Assembly (NCBI GenBank): GCA_023415515.1
Contig: JAEZKH010000361.1
Location: 1 to 7,477, forward strand
Source of the DNA: Actinomycetes bacterium
Lineage (GTDB): Bacteria; Actinomycetota; Actinomycetes; Mycobacteriales; Mycobacteriaceae
Reading direction: 5' to 3'
DNA length: 7,477 bases
Shown here piece by piece: positions 1 through 5,590 of this stretch (position 1 is the stretch's first letter; the number at the start of each line of letters is the position of its first letter). The notes under the pieces were generated by a model. That model saw only the letters and a list, made by a program, of their open reading frames with translations. It was not told the DNA's origin and ran no database searches. The position numbers and the translations under genes were made by a program.

Positions 1-11
1 AGTCTGTGCGC

Positions 12-1760
12 ATGGGGTTTCTGAAGCAGGACGCGCCCGTCGTCGACTACGCGGAATGGAGCAAAGGCACCCGGGCCGAACGGATCGTGCCCATGGCACG
101 ACACTGGGCCGAGGTCGGCTTCGGCACTCCGGTGGTGATGCACCTGTTCTACGTCGTCAAGATCCTCCTCTACATCCTCGGCGGCTGGCTGTTCGCTCTG
201 GCCACGTCGGGCGTCGACGGCTTCACCAACGTCGCCGCCTGGTGGACCGAACCGATCGTGTTCGAGAAGGTCGTGCTCTACACGATGTTGTTCGAGGTCG
301 TCGGCCTCGGCTGCGGCTTCGGACCGCTGAACAACCGGTTCTTCCCGCCCATGGGATCCATCCTCTACTGGTTGCGCCCCAACACGATCCGCCTGCCGCC
401 GTGGCCTGACCGCATCCCGCTCACCAAGGGCACCGCTCGCGCGCCGATCGACGTGGCGCTCTACGGGGCGCTGCTCGTGGTGCTGCTGATCGCGCTGTTC
501 TCCGACGGAACCGGGCCGATCCCGGCGCTCGGCACCGAGATCGGTGTGCTGCCGATGTGGCAGATCTGGACGATCCTCGGTCTGCTCGCGCTGGCAGGCC
601 TGCGCGACAAGGTGATCTTCCTCGCCGCGCGCGGCGAGGTGTACGGCTCGTTCACGGTGGCGTTTCTGCTGGCCGGTTACGGGGTCGACCTCATCATCGC
701 CGCCAAGCTGGTGTGCGTCGCGATCTGGATGGGGGCGGCGACGTCGAAGCTCAACAAGCACTTCCCGTTCGTGATCTCGACGATGATGTCGAACAACCCG
801 CTGATCCGGACGAAATGGTTGAAGCGCAAGTTCTTCGAGAAGTTCCCCGACGACCTGCGGCCGGGCCGGGTGTCGCGGTTCATCGCCCACTTTTCCACCG
901 CGATCGAGATGCTCGTGCCGCTGGTACTGCTGTTCTCCCACGGTGGCTGGCCAACGGCGATCGCCGCGTTCGTGATGCTCTGCTTCCACTTCGGCATCCT
1001 GTCGGCCATCCCGAGGGGGGTACCGCTGGAGTGGAACGTCTTCATGATGTTCTCGGTGATTGCGCTGTTCGTCGGCCACGCCTCGGTGGGCCTGTCGGAT
1101 CTGACCACACCGCTGCCGATTCTGCTGTTCGCCCTGCTGGCGACGATTGTGGTGCTCGGCAACCTCTTTCCGCGCAAGATCTCCTTCCTGCCCGGCATGC
1201 GGTACTACGCGGGAAATTGGGACACCTCGTGGTGGTGCGTGAAGCCGTCGGCAAACGAGAAGATCGAGCGCGGGCTTGTCGCGATCGCCAGTATGCCCGC
1301 CTCCCAGCTGGAGAAGTTCTACGGCAGCGAAGAGCAGGCGATGATCTTTCTCTACAAGGGATATGCGTTCCGCGGCTTCAACTCACACGGCAAGGCACTG
1401 CTGACGCTTGTGCACAACGCGTTGGCCGGTCGCAACGAAGACGATTACATCATCACCGAGGGCGAGCGGCTGTGCAGCACCGCGGTCGGATGGAACTTCG
1501 GCGACGGGCACATGCACAACGAGCAGTTGATCGAGGCGATGCAGCAGCGCTGCGGGTTCGAGCCGGGCGAGGTGCGCGTCATCCTGCTCGACGCACAGCC
1601 GATCCATCGGCAGCGGCAGCAGTACCGGTTGGTCGACGCGGCGACGGGGGAGTTCGAGCGGGGTTACGTCAACGTCGCCGACATGGTGACGGGTCAGCCG
1701 TGGACCGACGACATACCGGTGCACGTCGAATGGTCGAAGGACACGACGGCGCGAAGCTAG
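12..1760 (+). CDS. DUF3556-type multi-pass membrane protein, function unknown
   Basis: The product is 582 aa from the ATG at 12; an in-frame GTG at 6 would add two residues. The choice is open because only 11 bases precede it and no Shine-Dalgarno sequence is visible. After a polar N-terminus, about nine hydrophobic segments run through residues 40-388 (roughly 40-66, 86-106, 146-164, 183-205, 212-241, 292-310, 315-333, 341-359 and 367-386). A basic loop at 265-290 contains KWLKRKFF. From about residue 395 (GMRYYAGNWDTSWW) the protein is soluble, about 190 aa, with a His-rich spot GDGHMHNEQ at 498-506. The overall pattern matches the actinobacterial family annotated as DUF3556, recognised from memory rather than by a search. 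The FHFGI stretch (His326) within a membrane helix recalls HTTM-type proteins, but that link is speculative. The reaction and substrate are unknown. It converges with the GntR gene, and their stop codons overlap by four bases. Confidence 0.85.
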   Translation: MGFLKQDAPVVDYAEWSKGTRAERIVPMARHWAEVGFGTPVVMHLFYVVKILLYILGGWLFALATSGVDGFTNVAAWWTEPIVFEKVVLYTMLFEVVGLGCGFGPLNNRFFPPMGSILYWLRPNTIRLPPWPDRIPLTKGTARAPIDVALYGALLVVLLIALFSDGTGPIPALGTEIGVLPMWQIWTILGLLALAGLRDKVIFLAARGEVYGSFTVAFLLAGYGVDLIIAAKLVCVAIWMGAATSKLNKHFPFVISTMMSNNPLIRTKWLKRKFFEKFPDDLRPGRVSRFIAHFSTAIEMLVPLVLLFSHGGWPTAIAAFVMLCFHFGILSAIPRGVPLEWNVFMMFSVIALFVGHASVGLSDLTTPLPILLFALLATIVVLGNLFPRKISFLPGMRYYAGNWDTSWWCVKPSANEKIERGLVAIASMPASQLEKFYGSEEQAMIFLYKGYAFRGFNSHGKALLTLVHNALAGRNEDDYIITEGERLCSTAVGWNFGDGHMHNEQLIEAMQQRCGFEPGEVRVILLDAQPIHRQRQQYRLVDAATGEFERGYVNVADMVTGQPWTDDIPVHVEWSKDTTARS

Positions 1761-2554
1761 CCGACGACGTCGCGGACTTTGACGGTCTCGAGCCCCTTCA
1801 ACAACAGGTTGCGTGTCGTGTCGAGATGCTTGCGCCAGTGCGCTTCGGCCGCGGCGCCGTCGCCGGAGCGCATGAACTCCATCAGTCGACGGTAGGACCG
1901 CATCACCTTCTCGTAGTCGGCCTTTGACACCGGTCTGCGCTCCTTGAACACGAAAGCCATGTGACGTACCTGGATCTCGTGAAGCATGCCGGCCATCATG
2001 CCCAGCGTCGCGTTGCCCGACAGCTCGACGAGCTTGCGGTGGAACTCGCCCGTCGTCTCGGCGAGTCGGCCCGACTGCCAGCCCGCCGGGATGTCTTCGT
2101 CGAGCATGCGGTCGAGTGCTTCGAACGCCTCGGTATCACCGCTCTCGGTGAGCAGTCGCACGGCCATCGGCTCGATCCCGGATCGGGCGGTCATCACGTC
2201 GGAGATGGTGGCGCCTGACAACTCGAGCAGAAGACCAGCAGGCCTGGCGACGATTTCGGGCCCCGGCACCCGCACCCGCGCCCCGGTGCGCGAGCCGCGG
2301 CGCACCTCGACCAACCGCTCCGACTCGAGCACGCGCACGGCCTCGCGCAGCGTCGGCCTGCTGACGCCGAAATGCGCCATCAACTCGGCCTCGTTCGGCA
2401 GGTAGTCGCCCTCTTTGAGCTGGCCGTCCACGACCATGCGACGCAGCGTGCCCGCGACCAGCTCGGCGGTCTTCGGCGACCGAATCGGCGCGCCTGCAGC
2501 AGAGGGAACCGCGTCGGGACCGATCATCGGCGCCAACGGCGTGCTACGGGCCAC
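1757..2554 (-). CDS. GntR family transcriptional regulator, FadR subfamily (FCD domain)
   Basis: The product is a 265-aa DNA-binding repressor or activator. Residues 24-97 form the winged helix-turn-helix typical of GntR: a conserved LxxGxxLPNEAELMAHFGVSR core, then recognition helix SRPTLREAVRVLE (65-77) and wing RRGSRTGARV. Residues about 115-255 form an all-helical FCD domain that binds small carboxylic acids or acyl-CoA in relatives. Of the usual FCD metal ligands, His172 (EFHRKL) and His243 (RKHL) are present. The position of the middle His, before the helix ending in a GD pair, appears to be Tyr221 (RSYRRLMEFMRSGD). The start is GTG (minus strand 2554-2552), supported by a CAGGAG Shine-Dalgarno six bases upstream. 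It is divergent from the thiolase-hydratase operon, which makes that operon and itself the likely targets. The ligand is not known; an acyl-CoA or an aromatic/steroid-derived acid thioester is a reasonable guess. Confidence 0.93.
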   Translation of the reverse strand: MARSTPLAPMIGPDAVPSAAGAPIRSPKTAELVAGTLRRMVVDGQLKEGDYLPNEAELMAHFGVSRPTLREAVRVLESERLVEVRRGSRTGARVRVPGPEIVARPAGLLLELSGATISDVMTARSGIEPMAVRLLTESGDTEAFEALDRMLDEDIPAGWQSGRLAETTGEFHRKLVELSGNATLGMMAGMLHEIQVRHMAFVFKERRPVSKADYEKVMRSYRRLMEFMRSGDGAAAEAHWRKHLDTTRNLLLKGLETVKVRDVVG

Positions 2555-2560
2555 TGCTTA

Positions 2561-2566
2561 CTCCTG
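2561..2566 (-). promoter_or_regulatory. Ribosome binding site of the GntR gene
   Basis: On the minus strand this reads CAGGAG and lies six bases before the GTG at 2554. It decides the start codon of the regulator, since no ATG is placed as well. Confidence 0.75.
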
Positions 2567-2595
2567 ATGGGACGTCGTGCGCTGTCAGTGACACA

Positions 2596-2615
2596 GGTAT
2601 ACAACTCAGTAAACC
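2596..2615. promoter_or_regulatory. Candidate GntR operator O1 (regulator-proximal inverted repeat)
   Basis: GGTATAC (2596-2602) and GTAAACC (2609-2615) form inverted arms with one mismatch in seven, separated by six bases. The right arm shares AGTAAACC (2608-2615) with the second site at 2739-2746. The repeat lies about 41 bases before the regulator start. It covers a minus-strand TATACC that could serve as its -10 element, although I see no convincing -35. If the regulator binds here, it would control its own transcription. Binding is inferred from symmetry and position only. Confidence 0.4.
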
Positions 2616-2642
2616 ATCTCGCGGCCGCCTCCCCGCGGTGAC

Positions 2643-2698
2643 GACTGTGCGGTTCCGCACGCGACGCGCGGTGTGCGGCTCCGAAATCGCACACAGTC
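2643..2698. repeat. GC-rich block with hairpin, direct repeat and flanking inverted arms
   Basis: Three overlapping symmetries sit between the two candidate operators. GTGCGG-TT-CCGCAC (2647-2660) is a perfect inverted repeat. TGTGCGGTTCCG (2646-2657) recurs as TGTGCGGCTCCG (2672-2683), 11 of 12 matching, with a 26-base period. GACTGTG (2643-2649) pairs with CACAGTC (2692-2698), enclosing the block. The role is unknown. It could be a second protein-binding site or, less likely, an RNA structure. Confidence 0.45.
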
Positions 2699-2729
2699 AC
2701 CCTCGGTGGAGCCTCTCTACCAACCAGTA

Positions 2730-2746
2730 GGTTGACCTAGTAAACC
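2730..2746. promoter_or_regulatory. Candidate GntR operator O2 (thiolase-proximal inverted repeat)
   Basis: GGTTGACCTAGTAAACC is a 17-base near-palindrome: arms GGTTGAC and GTAAACC match at six of seven positions around CTA. Its size fits FadR-subfamily operators, which are typically short palindromes of about this length. It contains the presumed -35 hexamer TTGACC of the thiolase promoter, so a bound repressor would block RNA polymerase. Overlapping symmetries, AACC-AGTA-GGTT at 2722-2733 and TAGGT-TG-ACCTA at 2728-2739, leave the exact register uncertain. Confidence 0.45.
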
Positions 2747-2761
2747 TGGTTCCTCTACGTT
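2732..2761 (+). promoter_or_regulatory. Predicted sigma-A type promoter of the thiolase operon
   Basis: TTGACC (2732-2737) is a good -35 match. TACGTT (2756-2761) fits the mycobacterial TAnnnT -10 pattern, with an 18-base spacer. Transcription would begin near 2768, giving a leader of about 50 bases that ends in a strong AAGGAG ribosome site. Predicted by eye only. Confidence 0.4.
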
Positions 2762-2805
2762 CGACAGTGGACCTCTGTGGGGAGAGAACCCACCAAACCC
2801 TTTTG

Positions 2806-2811
2806 AAGGAG
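2806..2811 (+). promoter_or_regulatory. Ribosome binding site of the thiolase gene
   Basis: AAGGAG lies seven bases before the ATG at 2819. A second ATG at 2814 is out of frame and too close to the site, so 2819 is the start. Confidence 0.8.
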
Positions 2812-2818
2812 AAATGTC

Positions 2819-3964
2819 ATGGCTGAAGCCGTAATCGTCGAGGCTGTGCGGTCACCGATCGGCAAGCGCAACGGCGGCCTGTCCGGCGTCCACCCGGCCG
2901 AATTGTCCGCCCAGGTGCTCAACGGCCTCGTGGAGCGCACCGGCATCGATCCCGGCATCGTCGACGACGTCATCTGGGGCTGCGTCATGCAGGCAGGCGA
3001 GCAGGCCCTCGACATCGGCCGCACCGCCCTGCTCACGGCGGGTTGGCCGGAGAGCGTCGCAGGCGTGACCATCGACCGCCAGTGCGGTTCCAGCCAGCAG
3101 TCGATCCACTTCGCCGCCGCCGGTGTGGTGGCCGGTCACTACGATGCCGTCGTGGCCGGCGGTGTCGAGTCGATGTCGCGCACCCCGATGGGCGCGTCGC
3201 TGGCCAACGGGGGCAACCCGTACCCGCAGGGCTTCAAGGACCGCTACAGCAGGACCCCGAACCAGGGCATCGGCGCCGAGATGATCGCCGAGCAGTGGGG
3301 CTTTGACCGGACCGCAGTCGACGAGTTCTCTCTCGGTTCGCATGAAAAAGCCGCCGCCGCACAAGATTCCGGTGCCTTCGACGACCAGATTGTCGCGATC
3401 AAGGACCAGGATGGCAACCCGGTCCTCAAGGACGAAGGTATCCGCCGCGGCACCACGCTGGAGAAGATGGCGACGCTGAAGCCGGCATTCAAGGAAGACG
3501 GCGTCATCCATGCGGGCAACTCGTCACAGATCTCCGACGGCTCGGCCGCGTTGCTGTTCATGTCCGCGGAGAAGGCGAAGTCGTTGGGGCTCAAGCCACT
3601 TGCCAAGGTGCACACCGCGACGCTGGCGGGTGCGGACCCGGTCATAATGCTGACCGCGCCCATCCCAGCCACACAGAAGGCGCTGAAGAAGTCCGGCCTC
3701 AAGCTGGAGGACATCGGCGTGTTCGAGGTCAACGAGGCGTTCGCTCCGGTGCCGCTGGCATGGCTGAAGGACATCGGCGCCGACGAGAAGAAGCTCAATC
3801 CAAACGGCGGCGCGATCGCGCTCGGCCACCCGCTCGGCGGTTCGGGTGCACGCATCATGACGACGATGCTGTACCACATGCGCGACAAGGGAATTCAGTA
3901 TGGACTGCAGACGATGTGCGAGGGCGGCGGCCAGGCCAACGCCACCATCATCGAGTTGCTGTGA
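2819..3964 (+). CDS. Thiolase family acetyl-CoA acyltransferase (FadA-type)
   Basis: The product is a 381-aa cytoplasmic thiolase, expected to cleave a 3-ketoacyl-CoA with CoA to release acetyl-CoA (last step of beta-oxidation) or to run the reverse condensation. All active-site features are present: nucleophile Cys89 in DRQCGSSQQ, Asn305 in NEAFAP, His337 in GGAIALGHPLGGSGAR and acid/base Cys367 in TMCEGGGQAN. These correspond to Cys89, Asn316, His348 and Cys378 of the Zoogloea enzyme (392 aa). The start MAEAVIVEAVRSPIGKRNG is the normal family N-terminus and is supported by AAGGAG. Mycobacteria have several fadA paralogues. The sequence resembles FadA3/FadA6-type enzymes from memory, but I cannot assign which. 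It heads an operon with the hydratase and is divergent from the GntR regulator, so regulation by that protein is likely. The chain length or ring-derived substrate it prefers cannot be read from sequence. Confidence 0.95.
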   Translation: MAEAVIVEAVRSPIGKRNGGLSGVHPAELSAQVLNGLVERTGIDPGIVDDVIWGCVMQAGEQALDIGRTALLTAGWPESVAGVTIDRQCGSSQQSIHFAAAGVVAGHYDAVVAGGVESMSRTPMGASLANGGNPYPQGFKDRYSRTPNQGIGAEMIAEQWGFDRTAVDEFSLGSHEKAAAAQDSGAFDDQIVAIKDQDGNPVLKDEGIRRGTTLEKMATLKPAFKEDGVIHAGNSSQISDGSAALLFMSAEKAKSLGLKPLAKVHTATLAGADPVIMLTAPIPATQKALKKSGLKLEDIGVFEVNEAFAPVPLAWLKDIGADEKKLNPNGGAIALGHPLGGSGARIMTTMLYHMRDKGIQYGLQTMCEGGGQANATIIELL

Positions 3965-4758
3965 CCGCTGACGTGACACCCCCCGCCGCTCTCATCGAGC
4001 GGCGGGGCAACGTCATGGTCATCACGCTGAACCGGCCCGAGGCTCGCAACGCCGTCAACGCCGCGGTCAGCACCGCCGTCGGCGACGCGCTGCAGCACGC
4101 ACAGGACGATCTCGAGGTGCGCGCGGTCGTCATCACCGGCGCCGGTGAATCGTTCTGCGCAGGAGCCGATCTCAAAGCGATTTCGCGTCGCGAGAATTTG
4201 TTCCACCCCGAACACAGCGAATGGGGTTTTGCGGGCTACGTGCACCACTACATCGACAAGCCGACCGTCGCCGCCGTCAACGGCACCGCGCTCGGCGGGG
4301 GTACCGAACTCGCGCTGGCAAGCGATCTCGTCGTCGCCGAGGAACGCGCCACATTCGGGCTGCCCGAGGTGAAGCGGGGGCTCATCGCCGCGGCGGGCGG
4401 CGTATTCCGCATCGTCGACCACCTGCCGCGCAAGGTTGCGATGGAGTTGCTGTTCACCGGCGAGCCGATGAGTGCGACCGACGCGCACAGGTGGGGGTTG
4501 ATCAATCAGGTGGTGGCCGACGGCACCGCCGTGGACGCGGCGCTGGCACTCGCCGAACGGATCACGGCGAACGCACCGCTCGCCGTGTCGGCGAGCAAGC
4601 GCGTCGCGATGGGCGTCGACGACAGCGTCATCACCGGTGACGAAGCCGGTTGGGCCAGGACCACGCGAGAGATCGTCTCGCTGATGCGGTCCGAGGACGC
4701 CAGGGAGGGTCCGTTGGCTTTCGCCGAGAAGCGTCAGCCCGTCTGGAAAGCGCGCTAG
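3961..4758 (+). CDS. Enoyl-CoA hydratase/isomerase (crotonase superfamily, EchA-type)
   Basis: The product is a 265-aa crotonase-fold enzyme, expected to hydrate a trans-2-enoyl-CoA to the 3-hydroxyacyl-CoA. The oxyanion-hole segments are SFCAGADLKAI (64-74) and NGTALGGGTELALASD (107-122). Both classical catalytic acids are kept: Glu116 (GGGTE) and Glu136 (FGLPEV), with the same 20-residue spacing as Glu144/Glu164 of rat hydratase. True hydratase activity is therefore plausible rather than only isomerase or hydrolase activity. The reading frame is open further upstream, but the start is best placed at GTG 3961. This GTG overlaps the thiolase TGA as GTGA, a translational-coupling arrangement, and yields the normal family N-terminus (ALIERRGNVMVITLNRPEARNAV). 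It is co-transcribed with the thiolase. The stop lies seven bases from the end of the convergent fasciclin gene. Confidence 0.94.
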   Translation: MTADVTPPAALIERRGNVMVITLNRPEARNAVNAAVSTAVGDALQHAQDDLEVRAVVITGAGESFCAGADLKAISRRENLFHPEHSEWGFAGYVHHYIDKPTVAAVNGTALGGGTELALASDLVVAEERATFGLPEVKRGLIAAAGGVFRIVDHLPRKVAMELLFTGEPMSATDAHRWGLINQVVADGTAVDAALALAERITANAPLAVSASKRVAMGVDDSVITGDEAGWARTTREIVSLMRSEDAREGPLAFAEKRQPVWKAR

Positions 4759-4765
4759 CAGACTC

Positions 4766-5509
4766 CTAGCCGGCCGGCGCCTCGGCGCCCGGCACGACCT
4801 CTGCATTGGCTTCCGCCGACGCCGACGTCGACGTCGACGTCGTCGTGGTGGTGGTCGTGGTCGTGCTCGATGACCCGCTCACGGTCGGCACGATCGGCTC
4901 GGGCGCCGACGCAGGATCCAGCACCTTGTCGATGATGTAGATCCGTGCGTTCTGGGCCTGGATGCCGCCGCAGATCAGCTTCGCGGTGTCGTTGACCTTG
5001 ATATCGCCGTTCTTGCCGTCGACCTTGATCTCGGCGCCCTCCTGGGTGGGCCGCTGACCGTGCACGTCTTCGGGGCCGAGCAGGCCGAGGAACACGTGGT
5101 AGTAGTCCAGGCGGGTCAGCGCCGCGGGGTCGGCCTTCAGGGCGTCCAGCTGGCCGGGCTCGAGTTCGGCGAACGCGTCATTGCTCGGCGCGAACACCAC
5201 GTACGGCCCGTTGTCCAGCACCGAGGTGATGTTGACCTCGGGATTGAGCCCGCCGGAGATCGCGGCGTTGAAGGTGCTGATGTCGGGGATGCTGGCCAGC
5301 GCCTTGCTGACCGGCATGTCGTTCAGCCCTCTCCAGTTGGGCACGGCCTTCTTGAACGGGTCGCAGTTGCCCTGCGGATCGGGAATCTCGGCCTGCGCCT
5401 TCGGCGTGGGCTCGGGATCGGCGTATGCGGTAACGGCCAGCGGGATCGATGCCCCGATCGCGGCGATTGCCGCCGCTGCACCCAGTGCCTTGCCGGTGCG
5501 AGTCTTCAC
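4766..5509 (-). CDS. Secreted fasciclin (FAS1) domain protein, MPT70-like, with Thr/Ser tail
   Basis: The product is 247 aa. Residues 1-30 form a Sec signal peptide (MKTRTGK, hydrophobic stretch, TAYA cleavage before DPEP). No lipobox cysteine follows, so the protein should be released or loosely held at the cell wall rather than lipidated. A proline-rich linker leads to one FAS1 domain at about 50-200, with the box YVVFAPSNDAF (103-113) and the YYHVF motif (136-140). Cys49 and Cys180 are the only cysteines and fit the disulfide known in MPT70. Residues about 203-247 form a low-complexity tail with nine consecutive Thr (216-224), then Ser/Thr/Ala alternation. That tail could be mannosylated as in other mycobacterial secreted proteins (inference). 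The start is GTG with GAGGAG seven bases upstream. FAS1 domains generally mediate adhesion, but the role of this one is unknown. It has its own promoter despite following the MFS gene. Confidence 0.92.
   Translation of the reverse strand: MKTRTGKALGAAAAIAAIGASIPLAVTAYADPEPTPKAQAEIPDPQGNCDPFKKAVPNWRGLNDMPVSKALASIPDISTFNAAISGGLNPEVNITSVLDNGPYVVFAPSNDAFAELEPGQLDALKADPAALTRLDYYHVFLGLLGPEDVHGQRPTQEGAEIKVDGKNGDIKVNDTAKLICGGIQAQNARIYIIDKVLDPASAPEPIVPTVSGSSSTTTTTTTTTSTSTSASAEANAEVVPGAEAPAG
4776..4789. terminator. Weak candidate bidirectional terminator hairpin
   Basis: GGCGCC-TC-GGCGCC is self-complementary and sits 17 bases past the hydratase stop, inside the last codons of the fasciclin gene. It has no T-run on either side, and the two-base loop would force the top pair open. 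It is the only hairpin seen at this convergent junction. Confidence 0.22.
4826..4864. repeat. Low-complexity triplet tract encoding the Thr/Ser run
   Basis: The minus strand is a mix of ACG/ACC codons followed by alternating TCG/ACG, encoding nine Thr and then Ser-Thr repeats of the fasciclin tail. Overlapping GACGTC/GTCGAC units make the 3' half an exact six-base tandem. Slippage here would change tail length in steps of one or two residues without breaking the frame. Confidence 0.7.
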
Positions 5510-5516
5510 GTTGGTG

Positions 5517-5522
5517 CTCCTC
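5517..5522 (-). promoter_or_regulatory. Ribosome binding site of the fasciclin gene
   Basis: On the minus strand it reads GAGGAG, seven bases before the GTG at 5509, which fixes that GTG as the start and gives a complete signal peptide. Confidence 0.75.
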
Positions 5523-5541
5523 AGCTCGTCAGTCGCTAGGC

Positions 5542-5571
5542 ATGTTAGGTGCAGTGCTCGGCCAATGCCAA
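5542..5571 (-). promoter_or_regulatory. Predicted promoter of the fasciclin gene
   Basis: On the minus strand, TTGGCA (5571-5566) and TAACAT (5547-5542) are separated by 18 bases. The -10 fits TAnnnT. Transcription would start near 5535, leaving a leader of about 26 bases with the GAGGAG site. A second -35-like TTGACT lies directly upstream (5577-5572) but is 24 bases from the -10. The promoter lies wholly between the MFS stop and the fasciclin start, so the gene need not depend on MFS transcription. Confidence 0.5.
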
Positions 5572-5590
5572 AGTCAAGATCAGCGAGATT

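Noticed and set aside
557..1927. A 456-codon plus-strand open frame inside the DUF3556 gene, running into the GntR gene
   Set aside because: It is Arg/Ala/Gly-rich without hydrophobic or domain pattern, while the other frame encodes a coherent membrane protein.
2596..2746. Mobile-element ends or an attachment site suggested by the inverted repeats
   Set aside because: No transposase, integrase or target duplication is nearby. The repeats fit regulator operators between divergent genes better.
2811..2821. ATG at 2814 as the thiolase start
   Set aside because: It is out of frame with the thiolase and only two bases from AAGGAG. ATG 2819 is in frame with proper spacing.
3760..3960. An N-terminal extension of the hydratase back into the thiolase gene
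   Set aside because: The extra residues are Arg-rich, read from the wrong frame of the thiolase. The GTG at 3961 gives the normal crotonase N-terminus and a typical GTGA coupling.
3895..4806. A 303-codon minus-strand open frame opposite the enoyl-CoA hydratase
   Set aside because: It is antisense to a gene with intact catalytic motifs, and its composition is that of a GC shadow frame. No ribosome site or promoter is evident.
4818..4870. A CRISPR-like or satellite repeat in the GTC/GTG-rich tract
   Set aside because: It is simply codon repetition for Thr and Ser within the fasciclin reading frame, with no spacers.
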